NCBI RefSeq assembly: GCF_001017175.1
Contig: NZ_LCYG01000098.1
Location: 1-38,012, forward strand
Direction: 5' to 3'
DNA: 38,012 nucleotides
DNA from: Microvirga vignae
Lineage (GTDB): Bacteria; Pseudomonadota; Alphaproteobacteria; Rhizobiales; Beijerinckiaceae
The position numbers and the translations under genes are program-made. Within the stretch, counting starts at the first letter, position 1. Every line of letters begins with the position of its first letter. The notes below the pieces were generated by a model. The model ran no database searches, had not been told where the DNA came from, and saw nothing but the letters and a program-made list of their open reading frames with translations. Of this stretch, positions 1 to 8,893 are shown in pieces.

Positions 1-379
1 ATCTGCCACTGTTTCTCTAATCCTACTGCGACGACGAGTCAGCTGACCCGTTACCCGTCGTCCCGAACCTCCGCTGCCGCAAAGAGTCAGGTTTTGTCAC
101 TGACGCTCTATCTGGGCAAGCCACGCTCAAGTTATGACCGCCGCTGGCTCGTTTCAGTCGTTGAATGCTGACGTTCGAATGCATCGGACGCGCTGATCCG
201 CCACGATCAAGAGGAGGTTGAGAAGGATCAGATTGCCGCAATCCTGGGCGCAATGGCGCAATCCTTGGCTAAATCTCGTCCATGCTCGACCGGCTGGATG
301 ACGTACGGGCCACAGATCTGCCTTGCCGGCCGATTACGTTGATGGGCAGCAAGGGAGGCCGGACCAAGGGAGGCAGGAC
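1..379. other. No gene recognised (left flank)
   Basis: No reading frame here has convincing protein character in any of the six frames. The only useful signal is the ribosome-binding site at about 368-373 (GGGAGG) serving the dehydrogenase that starts at 380. The promoter of that gene must lie in this stretch, but I cannot place a convincing -35/-10 pair. Confidence 0.5.
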
Positions 380-2008
380 ATGGCCAACTCCGATGCCTTG
401 AGGCAGCTCTTCCCCCTGGATGGCGAGATCCCTGCTGAAAACCGCCCTCCCCCGCCCATCCACCAGCGGACCTACCTCGTCGACGGCGAACTCAAGACTT
501 GGAACGGCCCCTTCGACACCGTGCGGTCGCCGGTCTGCGTGCGCACAGCGGATGGCCGTCTTGAGCAAATCGAGCTCGGGAGTGTGCCGTCCGGAGGAGA
601 ACAGGAGGCTGAGGAAGCCCTTGAGGCCGCTGTGGCCGCCTATGACGACGGACGCGGCCTTTGGCCGACCATGACGGTGGCCGAACGGATTGCCTGCATG
701 CAGGACTTCACAAACCAAATGATCAGCCGACGCCAGGAGGTCGTCGATCTGATCATGTGGGAAATCGGAAAGCCCAGAGCAGACTCCGAGAAGGAGTTCG
801 ACCGGACCGTCGACTACATCCGCGCGACCATCAACGCTCTGAAGGAGCTCGACAACAGCAACTCCCGTTTCATGATTGTCGAAGGCACGATCGGGCAGAT
901 CCGGCGTACCCCGCTTGGCGTCGTCCTCTGTATGGGACCGTACAACTATCCCCTCAACGAGACCTTTGCGACCCTGATCCCGGCGCTCATCATGGGCAAC
1001 ACGGTGGTGTTCAAGCCGCCGCGGTTCGGCGCGCTCCTGTTCTATCCGCTGCTCGAGGCCTTTCGAAAGTCCTTCCCCAAGGGCGTGGTGAATATGGTGT
1101 ACGGACGTGGTTCGGTGATCGTGCCGCGCCTGCTGGACACCGGCAAAGTGAACGTGCTGACCCTGATCGGCTCGAGCAAGGTCGCGGATCATCTCAAGAA
1201 GCTTCACCCGAAGGCAAACCGACTGCGAGCCATTCTAGGGCTCGATGCCAAGAATGCCGCCATCATCCTGCCGGACGCCGACATCGAGCTTGCGGTGAAG
1301 GAGTGCCTGATCGGAACCCTTACCTTCAATGGTCAGCGCTGCACCGCGTTGAAAATGCTGATTGTCCATGAGGCAATCATTGAGCCGTTCCTCCGCAGGT
1401 TTGTCGAGGAGCTTGGGAAACTGAAAGTCGGCATGCCATGGGAGAAGGGTGTCAATATCACCCCCCTTCCTGAGGCCGGCAAGACAGATCACATGACGGC
1501 ACTGGTCGAGGATGCAAAGGCCAAAGGGGCGAGGGTCGTCAACGAGGATGGCGGCAGTGTAGCTGGCACCCTGTTCTACCCGGCGGTTGTCTATCCTGTT
1601 AGGGAGGGAATGAAGCTCTATCGGGAGGAGCAGTTCGGCCCCATTGTTCCGGTCATGTCATTCAGTGAACTCGAGACAGCGCTGGAGTATGTCATCAGCT
1701 CGGAGCATGGCCAGCAGGTCAGTATCTTCAGCTCAAACCCGGATCAGGTCGGCCGACTCGTCGATCCGCTCGTCAACCAAGTGTGCCGGGTCAACATCAA
1801 TTGCCAATGTCAGCGTGGGCCTGATGTATTCCCGTTCACCGGGCGAAAAGACTCTGCCGAAGGGACGCTGTCGGTCACTGACGCGTTACGCTCGTTCTCA
1901 ATCCGCTCGATGATCGCCACCAAGGAGGCTCAGCCCAACAAAGACCTGCTCGAGGCGATCATCACTAAGCAGACGTCCAATTTCATCAACACGCGGTTTA
2001 TCTTCTGA
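380..2008 (+). CDS. GapN-like NADP-dependent aldehyde dehydrogenase
   Basis: This is an aldehyde dehydrogenase superfamily enzyme, closest in character to non-phosphorylating glyceraldehyde-3-phosphate dehydrogenase (GapN), which oxidises glyceraldehyde-3-phosphate to 3-phosphoglycerate with NADP+ in the cytosol. Seen: a Rossmann region with TPLGVVLCMGPYNYP, GNTVVFKPPR and the nucleophile motif FNGQRCTA (Cys321). The start at 380 is preferred over an upstream in-frame codon at 323 because GGGAGG sits 6 nt before it. The product is 542 residues, longer than the usual 475-490, with extra length at the N-terminus. Oddity: the segment corresponding to the family's ELGGK motif reads LGLDAKN, so the usual general-base Glu position is Gly287 and the nearest acid is Asp289. 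The substrate is inferred. A small exported-protein gene follows 17 nt downstream and is probably co-transcribed. Confidence 0.85.
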   Translation: MANSDALRQLFPLDGEIPAENRPPPPIHQRTYLVDGELKTWNGPFDTVRSPVCVRTADGRLEQIELGSVPSGGEQEAEEALEAAVAAYDDGRGLWPTMTVAERIACMQDFTNQMISRRQEVVDLIMWEIGKPRADSEKEFDRTVDYIRATINALKELDNSNSRFMIVEGTIGQIRRTPLGVVLCMGPYNYPLNETFATLIPALIMGNTVVFKPPRFGALLFYPLLEAFRKSFPKGVVNMVYGRGSVIVPRLLDTGKVNVLTLIGSSKVADHLKKLHPKANRLRAILGLDAKNAAIILPDADIELAVKECLIGTLTFNGQRCTALKMLIVHEAIIEPFLRRFVEELGKLKVGMPWEKGVNITPLPEAGKTDHMTALVEDAKAKGARVVNEDGGSVAGTLFYPAVVYPVREGMKLYREEQFGPIVPVMSFSELETALEYVISSEHGQQVSIFSSNPDQVGRLVDPLVNQVCRVNINCQCQRGPDVFPFTGRKDSAEGTLSVTDALRSFSIRSMIATKEAQPNKDLLEAIITKQTSNFINTRFIF

Positions 2009-2025
2009 CAAATGGACCTGACCTC

Positions 2026-2319
2026 ATGTTGAAGTTTGTCGTGGCGTCTCTTGTGCTTCTGATTGTCACCGAAGCCTGGTCTCAGGGCAGGCCCGTGAGC
2101 ACGGCCATGACCTGCTCTCGAGCCGCCAGTCTAGTGGCATCACAGGGGGCGGTAATCCTTAGCACGGGGGTTTATACCTATGACCGCTATGTCAGTGGCT
2201 CAACTTTCTGCGTATTGGGTGAAACCACCGAACCCGCATGGGTTCCGACGGCCGATAATCCGAAATGCTTTGTCGGTTATCAGTGCCGCCAAAGATTCCA
2301 GCGCCAAAGTAACCGTTGA
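2026..2319 (+). CDS. Small exported protein, TCSRAASLV type
   Basis: This 97-residue protein has a signal peptide: a hydrophobic run over residues 3-16 with probable cleavage after AWS (residues 17-19). The mature part has four cysteines (in MTCSRAAS, STFCVLGE and PKCFVGYQC), which suggests disulfides in the periplasm or outside the cell. I recognise the pattern TCSRAASLV...TGVYTYDRYV...TEPAWVPTADNP as a small secreted family common in Hyphomicrobiales. Its function is unknown. It follows the dehydrogenase gene by 17 nt on the same strand, which suggests one transcript but not a shared function. Confidence 0.8.
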   Translation: MLKFVVASLVLLIVTEAWSQGRPVSTAMTCSRAASLVASQGAVILSTGVYTYDRYVSGSTFCVLGETTEPAWVPTADNPKCFVGYQCRQRFQRQSNR

Positions 2320-2621
2320 TCATCAGGCCGTGTCTCGACAAGACTCACGTTCGGATCTCATTCGGGCTCTGAGGTGAACGCTGGAGGCAAGACGTCCAGA
2401 CCGCTCCGGTCCTTTCCTTTTGCGTCCGCCAAAATGCGAGCGAGGTGACACTCTGTGCATCTCCTACGGGTATCTGTGGTGGAAAGGTTCATGCCTCCAC
2501 CGCATCTGGACCTAGCCCGATCCCAGCACCGTCGCCTCGCTGACGCTTCCTTGCAACGCAACACACGACGTGAGGGGCCGTGCTGGGAACATGTTGCACG
2601 TTGTAAATGTATCATCAGTCA
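2320..2621. other. Intergenic, nothing recognised
   Basis: This stretch lies between the converging ends of the small exported protein gene and the TetR gene. Short open frames exist on both strands but none has a ribosome-binding site plus recognisable protein features. No clear terminator hairpin with a T-run was found. Confidence 0.5.
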
Positions 2622-3218
2622 TCACATGTCGCGTCTGAGCGAGGGCCAGCTACGCATCGCAAAGTCGACCACGCGGTAGAGTTCGTCACGCGAGGCTCCG
2701 GAGGCTGCTTTGACGGCCATCCCGAGGGCAACCGACATGACATAGCGGGCCCAGTCGGCAGGGCTTTCATTCTCAGGAAAATCACCTTCTGAGCGAGCCT
2801 TCTCAAGGCGAGCACACAAGTTTTTCTCGTTGACCATGCGGCGTGCAATGATCGTCTCGCGAATGGGCTCGGTGGACTCGCCGCAGGCCACAGCACCGTT
2901 CACGCTAAGGCATCCTGGCGGGTTCGCAGGATCTGTGACGACGTTGACATAGCCCCGCAGCAGCCGCTCTACCGCTTCACGGGCGGCGGGCGCTTTCAAG
3001 GCCTCGTGTGCGAAGCACAGGTGATGGCGCTCGTAGAGATCAAGGGTCTTACGGAACAGATCCTCCTTGTTGCCAAATGCGGCATACAGGCTGGGCCGCG
3101 TGATCCGCATCGCATCCGTGAGGTCGGAGATGGAGGTGCCCTCATATCCCTTCCGCCGGAAGACCTGCAGCGCAATGTTCAGCGCTTCATCAGGATCGAA
3201 CTCGCGATGTCGGCCCAT
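2622..3218 (-). CDS. TetR-family repressor next to RND pump
   Basis: This 198-residue regulator has an N-terminal TetR helix-turn-helix (about residues 9-55, containing GTSISDLTDAMRITRPSLYAAFGNKEDL). The C-terminal half is the ligand-binding and dimer part. It contains PPGCLSVNGAVACGES, a Gly-Cys at the place where several electrophile-sensing TetR proteins carry a reactive Cys. The gene lies downstream of the RND permease on the same strand, with its own near-palindromic operator at 3278-3291. A related site lies in front of the pump operon at 7870-7883. Inference: it represses itself and the efflux pump. The ligand is unknown. Confidence 0.9.
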   Translation of the reverse strand: MGRHREFDPDEALNIALQVFRRKGYEGTSISDLTDAMRITRPSLYAAFGNKEDLFRKTLDLYERHHLCFAHEALKAPAAREAVERLLRGYVNVVTDPANPPGCLSVNGAVACGESTEPIRETIIARRMVNEKNLCARLEKARSEGDFPENESPADWARYVMSVALGMAVKAASGASRDELYRVVDFAMRSWPSLRRDM

Positions 3219-3277
3219 GGCTCTCCCATCCTGCCACCTGAAAACCTGATCCCTTGCAGAGGCTTTGGCAGCATACT

Positions 3278-3291
3278 GTACCGATCAGTAT
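3278..3291 (-). promoter_or_regulatory. Putative TetR operator O1
   Basis: The site reads GTACCGATCAGTAT, a near-palindrome centred on GATC, 60 nt upstream of the TetR start. A longer interrupted repeat ATACTG-n7-CAGTAT (3273-3291) overlaps it. It matches the ATACMGATCRGTAT pattern seen at six other sites in this window. Confidence 0.6.
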
Positions 3292-3345
3292 ATTAGCTGT
3301 TTCACCTGTCATTTCAAGACCTCAGGGCACGCCGGTCGCTTTCGC

Positions 3346-6300
3346 TCAGTTGGCCAGCTCCTTCGCGGGGTGCACGGCCGGGACCGCCTGTGGGGCTTCA
3401 TCCTGTCCGGTCTGGCGCCCGAGCGGACGGTTCCCTGCCAGACTTCGGACCAGAACGTAGAAGACAGGCGTGAGGAACAGGCCGAACACCGTCACGCCGA
3501 TCATGCCGGAGAACACGGCCACACCCATGGCGGTCCGCATCTCGGCCCCCGCCCCGGTCGATGTCACCAGCGGCACCACGCCCATGATGAAGGCAAGCGA
3601 GGTCATCAGGATCGGCCGCAAGCGCAGGCGGCTGGCCTCGATGGCCGCTTCGACGGGAGTACGGCCGTCGAACTCGAGCTCACGGGCGAACTCCACGATC
3701 AGGATCGCGTTCTTGGCCGATAGGCCGACCAGAACGATGAGCCCGATCTGGGTGAACACGTTGTTGTCGCCCGCAGTCCACCATACCCCAACCAATGCCG
3801 CAAGCAGCGCCAGCGGCACGATCAGAATGATCGAGACCGGAAGCGTGAGGCTCTCGTACTGCGCCGCGAGCACCAGGAAGACGAGCAGGATGGCAATCGG
3901 AAAGACCAGAATTCCGGAGTTGCCGGCTAGGATCTCCTGATAGGTCAGCTCGGTCCACTCGGCCCTGAAGCCTTGCGGCAGGGTCTCGGCTGCAATCCGC
4001 TCGATCGCCGCCTGGGCCTGGCCCGACGAATACCCCGGGGCGGCCCGACCATTGATGTCGGCAGCCAGGAAGCCGTTATACCGCGTGGCGCGCTCGGGCC
4101 CTACGCTCGGCCGGATGTTCAACAAGGCCGTGAGCGGAACCATCTCACCCGAACCCGATCGGACCTTCAGGAAGCCGATGTCGTCTGCACGCGCCCGGAA
4201 CGGAGCGTCCGCCTGCACCCGCACCGAGTAGGTCCGCCCGAATTTGTTGAAATCGTTCACATAGACGGAGCCGAGATAGACCTGGAGCGTGCTGAACACC
4301 TCGGAGACCGGAACCCCGAGCTGACGCGCCTTGGCCCGATCGAGGTCGGCAAAGAGCTGAGGAACGTTGATCGCAAAGCTCGAGAACAGTCCCGCCAGCT
4401 CTGGTGCCGTCCGGGCCTTGGCCAGGAACTCCTTTGTGGCTCGGTCGAGCGCCTCGTATCCCAAGCCGGCCTGATCCTCGATCTGCAGCTTGAAGCCGCC
4501 GATCGTGCCCAGGCCCTGAACGGGAGGCGGAGGAAACATCGCGATGACAGCCTCCGGGATGGCAGCAAACTGCTGGTTCAGCTCGTGGGCGATCGCACCG
4601 GCGCTGAGGCTTGGATCTCGGCGCTCCTCGAAGGGCTTGAGGCCCATGAACACGATGCCCGCGTTCGAGCTGTTGGTGAACCCGTTGATCGAAAAGCCCG
4701 GAAATGCGACGGCGTTTGCGACGCCGGGCTGCTTCAATCCGATCTCGGTCATCTTCCGGATGACATCCTCCGTCCGATCGAGGGTGGCAGCGTCCGGCAA
4801 CTGGGCGAAGCCGACCAGATACTGCTTGTCCTGTACCGGGACAAAGCCGCCGGGCACAGTCTTGAACAAGAAGCCCGTCGCGCCCAGCAGGGCGACGTAG
4901 ACGACCATCATCAGGGCCTTGGTCGAGATCGCCCGCCGCACGCCATTGCCATAGGCATTGGAGCCGCGATGGAAGACCGCGTTGAAACGGCTGAACAGCC
5001 AGCCGAACAATGCATCGATAATCCGGGTCAGGCGGTCCTTTGGCGCATGGTGATCCCGAAGCAGAAGGGCCGCCAAAGCGGGCGACAGGGTCAGCGAATT
5101 GATTGCCGAGATCACCGTCGAGATCGCGATCGTGACGGCGAACTGCTTGTAGAATTGTCCTGTCAGGCCGCTGATGAAGGCTAGCGGAATGAACACCGCC
5201 ACCAGCACCAGGGCGATGGCGATGATCGGTCCGGAGACCTCCTGCATCGCCCGGTAGGTCGCTTGCCGCGGGCTCAGTCCCTTCTCGATGTTTCGCTCCA
5301 CGTTCTCGACCACCACGATCGCGTCATCGACGACGATGCCGATCGCCAGCACCAGGCCGAACAGGCTGAGGGCGTTAATGGAGAAGCCCAGGACATGCAG
5401 GACCGCGAAGGTGCCGACGATCGAGACCGGAACAGCCGCGAGAGGAATGATGGACGCCCGCCAGGTCTGCAGGAACATGATCACGACGAGCACCACCAGG
5501 AGCACTGCCTCGATCAGCGTATGGACCACCGCGTCAATGGAGGCACGCACGAACTGGGTCGTGTCGTAGACGATCTTGAAGTCGGCGCCTTCTGGCATAT
5601 TCACCTTGATGTCCGCCATCTCGGCGCGAACCTTGTCGGCGATCTCGATGGCGTTCGATCCGGGGCTCTGACGGACCAGAATGGCCACCGCGGGCTTGTT
5701 GTTCAGGAGAGATCTCAGGGCATAGTCGGCCGCGCCCAGCTCGATGCGGGCGATGTCGCGCAGGCGGGTGATCTCCCCGTTCGCACCCGTCTTGACGATG
5801 ATGTCGCCGAACTGCTCCTCATCCTGAAGACGCCCCTGCGCGTTGATCGACAACTGGTAGTCAAGGCCAGGAAGGCTGGGAGAGGCACCCACAACGCCGG
5901 CGGCCGCCTGAATGTTCTGAGCGCGGATCTCATTGACCACATCGCTTGCGGAGAGGCCGTGTTCGGCGATCTTCTGCGGGTCGAGCCAGACCCGCATCGA
6001 ATAATCTCCTGATCCTGAAAGCTGGATCTGGCCGACCCCGCGGATCCTGGCGAGGCGGTCCTTGACGTTCAGCACCGCGTAATTGCGCAGGTAGGTGATG
6101 TCGTAGCGGCTGTCGGGCGACAGCAGGTGGACGACCATCAGCAGGTCTGGAGAGCTCTTTACGGTGGTGACGCCCAGGCGCCGCACCTCCTCGGGCAGCC
6201 GGGGCTCGGCCTGCGAGACCCGGTTCTGCACGAGCTGCTGCGCCTTGTCGGGATCTGTGCCGAGGGCGAAGGTCACGGTGAGTGTCATCACACCGTCGGT

Positions 6301-6555
6301 AGTCGCCTGGCTGCCGAAATAGAGCATGTCCTCGACCCCGTTGATGGCCTCCTCAAGGGGCGTGGCCACGGTTTCGGAGATGACCTTCGGGTTCGCGCCA
6401 GGGTATTGCGCCCGGACGACTACCTGGGGCGGCACGACCTCGGGATACTCCGAGATCGGCAGGACCCGTACAGCCAGCAGTCCGACCACGAAGATGAGCA
6501 CCGACAGAACCCCGGCAAAGACCGGGCGGTCGATGAAGAAGCGGGAGATGTTCAT
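3346..6555 (-). CDS. RND (HAE1/AcrB-type) efflux permease
   Basis: This 1069-residue inner-membrane drug/proton antiporter subunit is of full AcrB/MexB-family length. Seen: N-terminal transmembrane start MNISRFFIDRPVFAGVLSV; proton-relay aspartates Asp410-Asp411 in GIVVDDAIVVVENVERN; the TM10 lysine Lys948 in GLSAKNAILIVEFA; and two repeated TM-periplasmic halves. It should form a trimer taking substrates from the membrane and periplasm and passing them to an outer-membrane channel. The adaptor gene lies 29 nt upstream on the same strand, with an AGG-type ribosome-binding site in the gap. No outer-membrane factor gene is adjacent, so a TolC-like protein encoded elsewhere is probably used. Substrate specificity cannot be read from sequence. 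Confidence 0.95.
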   Translation of the reverse strand: MNISRFFIDRPVFAGVLSVLIFVVGLLAVRVLPISEYPEVVPPQVVVRAQYPGANPKVISETVATPLEEAINGVEDMLYFGSQATTDGVMTLTVTFALGTDPDKAQQLVQNRVSQAEPRLPEEVRRLGVTTVKSSPDLLMVVHLLSPDSRYDITYLRNYAVLNVKDRLARIRGVGQIQLSGSGDYSMRVWLDPQKIAEHGLSASDVVNEIRAQNIQAAAGVVGASPSLPGLDYQLSINAQGRLQDEEQFGDIIVKTGANGEITRLRDIARIELGAADYALRSLLNNKPAVAILVRQSPGSNAIEIADKVRAEMADIKVNMPEGADFKIVYDTTQFVRASIDAVVHTLIEAVLLVVLVVIMFLQTWRASIIPLAAVPVSIVGTFAVLHVLGFSINALSLFGLVLAIGIVVDDAIVVVENVERNIEKGLSPRQATYRAMQEVSGPIIAIALVLVAVFIPLAFISGLTGQFYKQFAVTIAISTVISAINSLTLSPALAALLLRDHHAPKDRLTRIIDALFGWLFSRFNAVFHRGSNAYGNGVRRAISTKALMMVVYVALLGATGFLFKTVPGGFVPVQDKQYLVGFAQLPDAATLDRTEDVIRKMTEIGLKQPGVANAVAFPGFSINGFTNSSNAGIVFMGLKPFEERRDPSLSAGAIAHELNQQFAAIPEAVIAMFPPPPVQGLGTIGGFKLQIEDQAGLGYEALDRATKEFLAKARTAPELAGLFSSFAINVPQLFADLDRAKARQLGVPVSEVFSTLQVYLGSVYVNDFNKFGRTYSVRVQADAPFRARADDIGFLKVRSGSGEMVPLTALLNIRPSVGPERATRYNGFLAADINGRAAPGYSSGQAQAAIERIAAETLPQGFRAEWTELTYQEILAGNSGILVFPIAILLVFLVLAAQYESLTLPVSIILIVPLALLAALVGVWWTAGDNNVFTQIGLIVLVGLSAKNAILIVEFARELEFDGRTPVEAAIEASRLRLRPILMTSLAFIMGVVPLVTSTGAGAEMRTAMGVAVFSGMIGVTVFGLFLTPVFYVLVRSLAGNRPLGRQTGQDEAPQAVPAVHPAKELAN

Positions 6556-6584
6556 GGCAGTGGATCCTAACCTATGAGGAGCGA

Positions 6585-7817
6585 TCAGTTTTCTGCAGAG
6601 GCCGAAGAGATCCGCGCCTGCCGTGCGGCGGATGCGTCGAGTGTTCCGGGCTGCGGTGCGATCAGCGCGCCCGGGCGGACCTTCTGCAGCCCGTCGACGA
6701 CGATCCGTTCCCCTGCGTTGAGGCCGCTGGTGACGATCCGCAAACCATCCACGGCAGCCCCGAGCTTGATCTCGCGGAAATTCGCCTTCTGGGTTGGATC
6801 GACGACGAGAACGTACTTCTTGTCCTGATCGGCCCCGATGGCCCGCTCGGGCACGACGAGCGCGGGTGTCGTCTTCGCCTGGCCCAGGCGGATGCGGGCA
6901 AACTGGCCCGGCAGCAGGTGGTCGAGGCTGTTGTCGAACACCGCCCGCACCCGCACCGTCCCGCTGGCCCTGTTGACCGTATGATCAATAAGCTGCAGCT
7001 TGCCGTGAAGGACCTCGGCCTCCGGTCCGGAACGCATCTCGACCGGGATGCGGGCCACTTGGTCGCGGCGGTCGCCTCCGGCCGGCAGAGTGTCGAGCGC
7101 CCGCTGGACCGCGCGTTCGTCGGCATCGAAGCTCACATAGATCGGGTTGATCGAGACGAGCGTTGTCAGGACCGGTGCGCCGGAGCCGCCGTTGACGAGA
7201 TTGCCGACGGTGACCTCGATCTTGCCCACCCGTCCCGAGATCGGCGCCCGCACCTCGGTGTAGGACAGATTGAGGCGGGCGGTCCTTGCCGCTGCTTTGG
7301 CGGCGCGCAGGCTGGCCTCAGCCTCGCGCAAGCTGTTTTCACGGGTGTCGAGGTCGCGTTGCGTAATGGTCTGGTTGGCGGTGAGCTTCATGCCACGATC
7401 CAGTTCATGACGAGCGAAGGTGATCCTTGCCTCGGCCGCGCTGACCTGCGCCTCCGCTCGCTCCACTTCGGCTCGATAAGGTTCGGGGTCGATGGTGAAG
7501 AGCAGGTCACCCTTTTTGACCAGCGATCCTTCACGGAAGTGGACCGCTTCAATGGCACCAGGGACACGCGGGCGCAGCTCGACCCGGTCGATCGCCTCCA
7601 GGCGACCTGAGAATTCCTCCCAGAGGGCAACATCGCGCGTCTCGACGGTTGCAACGGCCGCAGGAGTGGCGGATGGCGCCGAGCCCGCGTTGCTCCCACG
7701 CGTAGGCGTACTGCCGAGCGTGAACCAGAGTGCGGTGCCGCCCAGGATCGCACCCACCGTGCCGATGGAGGTCAGGATCCGGGTCTTGGAAACATGGGTC
7801 ATTGTGAAGCCGATCAT
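6585..7817 (-). CDS. RND efflux periplasmic adaptor (MFP)
   Basis: This membrane-fusion protein of about 410 residues has an N-terminal membrane anchor (about residues 12-32) with no lipobox Cys. After it come the lipoyl-type barrel-sandwich (GRLEAIDRVELRPRVPGAI and APISGRVGKI), a coiled-coil hairpin rich in Ala/Glu/Arg (about residues 115-170), and beta-barrel and membrane-proximal domains. It bridges the inner-membrane pump encoded next to it with an outer-membrane channel. The start is uncertain: in-frame ATGs at 7817 and 7802 both lack a clear Shine-Dalgarno. It is the first gene of the adaptor-permease operon, with a TetR-type operator about 53 nt upstream. Confidence 0.93.
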   Translation of the reverse strand: MIGFTMTHVSKTRILTSIGTVGAILGGTALWFTLGSTPTRGSNAGSAPSATPAAVATVETRDVALWEEFSGRLEAIDRVELRPRVPGAIEAVHFREGSLVKKGDLLFTIDPEPYRAEVERAEAQVSAAEARITFARHELDRGMKLTANQTITQRDLDTRENSLREAEASLRAAKAAARTARLNLSYTEVRAPISGRVGKIEVTVGNLVNGGSGAPVLTTLVSINPIYVSFDADERAVQRALDTLPAGGDRRDQVARIPVEMRSGPEAEVLHGKLQLIDHTVNRASGTVRVRAVFDNSLDHLLPGQFARIRLGQAKTTPALVVPERAIGADQDKKYVLVVDPTQKANFREIKLGAAVDGLRIVTSGLNAGERIVVDGLQKVRPGALIAPQPGTLDASAARQARISSASAEN

Positions 7818-7869
7818 TCAGAAGATCATCCGGCATCCGATGTGCGCCAGATTCGTACCAAGCGGTATA

Positions 7870-7883
7870 ATATCGATCGGTAT
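7870..7883 (-). promoter_or_regulatory. Putative TetR operator O2 before RND operon
   Basis: The site reads ATATCGATCGGTAT, palindromic except for one pair, and lies about 53 nt upstream of the adaptor gene. It sits between two direct copies of GGTATAAT (7864-7871 and 7879-7886). Its match to the site in front of the TetR gene at 2622-3218 suggests that repressor controls the pump. Confidence 0.6.
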
Positions 7884-7887
7884 AATT

Positions 7888-8455
7888 TAAAAGCGCGGTG
7901 GCGCGGGTTTGTCTACTGAAAGGCACACAAAGAAGTCACAGGACCGCGCGTCCGCGACAGGCATGTGCGCTGGCGCACTCAGCCTTAACCCCGCTGTTGG
8001 ATCGGGCGACGCTTGGCGTGTGGATCGATTGAAAAGATGGCCGTCAGGTCGGTCGTCTGGGCTGCCACCGCAAGCATCCGATGCGGCCATTTTGATCTAT
8101 CAAAGACCTAACCATATCAGTTGCAACGGACCTTCGCCCTCAGGAGCGGCAGGTCCCGGAAGCGATGCTGGCCTTCCCGTCGACGTATCTTCACCAAAAT
8201 GCGCCATTGATCGGAGCAGCCCGCCGGATCGGGTTGCTCCCAAACCTCATGCAGCGCCAGCACCGCCGAGCGCCCCTACACAGCCGAGCAACGCGAGGGT
8301 CCCGCGCCAGACGCAACAGAGCTGTATCGGCACAGCTCTAACGGCAGGTGCAAACCATCCTCAAACGCCGGCCATGAGCCCCGGAACCGCCCCCTTCCTT
8401 TTCGCAGGATGCCGCTTGAAAAACGATCCAGGCCGGCATACCTTCGCCCATAAAT
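7888..8455. other. Intergenic region, one hairpin, no supported gene
   Basis: About 570 nt have no recognisable gene. An inverted repeat with 8-bp arms AGAGCTGT/ACAGCTCT and a 6-nt loop lies at 8318-8339, without a T-run. An open frame on the plus strand at 7909-8457 has low-complexity, Pro/Ala/Ser-rich content and no ribosome-binding site, and I do not regard it as coding. Confidence 0.45.
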
Positions 8456-8456
8456 G

Positions 8457-8470
8457 ATACAGATCAGTAT
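8457..8470 (+). promoter_or_regulatory. Putative TetR operator O3
   Basis: The site reads ATACAGATCAGTAT, a 14-bp near-palindrome with one central mismatch pair, located 78 nt upstream of the small exported protein gene at 8549. It is nearly identical to the sites around the TetR gene at 8894-9514, which suggests control by that repressor. Confidence 0.6.
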
Positions 8471-8548
8471 TGTTTAGGCCGCCGCGAAAGCCCAAACCAT
8501 GCCGCTGCGATCCGGCACGCCTCGAGCGCGAGCGGGAGAGAGGTCATC

Positions 8549-8818
8549 ATGCAGCCAATCGTGCCACTCCGTCGCCTGAACCGGAATCTTTTCGCCAGTG
8601 TTGTCGCCGCCGCCATAACGGGCTCCGCCGGAGCGGCTGCGGCGCAGGTCCTGTCGTACAGCCAGAATATCCCGCCAGCGTCCCCGTCCCGGAAAGCGGC
8701 GGAACGGCACGGCCGTAGTGTCGCCCGGACCGGCGCCACCGTTCCGAATCCGGGAACCGCCAAATCGGTCCCCAAACCGAGATCGAACGGCGTGCTCAAG
8801 AACGAAGTGACAGGGTAA
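8549..8818 (+). CDS. Small putative exported protein
   Basis: This 89-residue protein is not recognised as a known family. The first 34 residues look like a signal peptide: basic start RRLNRN, a hydrophobic Ala-rich core, and probable cleavage after GAAAA before QVLSYSQN. The mature part is short, basic and Pro/Ser/Arg-rich, ending in KNEVTG. An AGAGAGG ribosome-binding site precedes the ATG by about 5 nt, and a TetR-type operator lies upstream. These two signals are why I call it real. It may be exported under the same stress signal as the neighbouring MsrAB operon. Its function is unknown. Confidence 0.6.
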   Translation: MQPIVPLRRLNRNLFASVVAAAITGSAGAAAAQVLSYSQNIPPASPSRKAAERHGRSVARTGATVPNPGTAKSVPKPRSNGVLKNEVTG

Positions 8819-8893
8819 TCCGAACGATCTGCACCGGGTGTCTGTAGGGCCGCAGATCAGAGCCGGACCGCATGCCCCGAACACAGCCGGGCC

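Noticed and set aside
269..1207. Long minus-strand open frame (about 312 codons) opposite the dehydrogenase
   Set aside because: It is antisense to a clear aldehyde dehydrogenase, and its composition (His/Arg/Asp-rich) is typical of mirror frames in GC-rich genes.
3973..5184. 403-codon plus-strand frame opposite the RND permease
   Set aside because: Mirror frame of a well-supported gene; no motif, no ribosome-binding site.
8318..8339. Hairpin considered as an IS terminal repeat or attachment site
   Set aside because: No matching second copy or transposase was found nearby, and arms of 8 bp can arise by chance.
7909..8457. 182-codon plus-strand frame
   Set aside because: Low-complexity Pro/Ala/Ser content, no Shine-Dalgarno and no recognisable domain.
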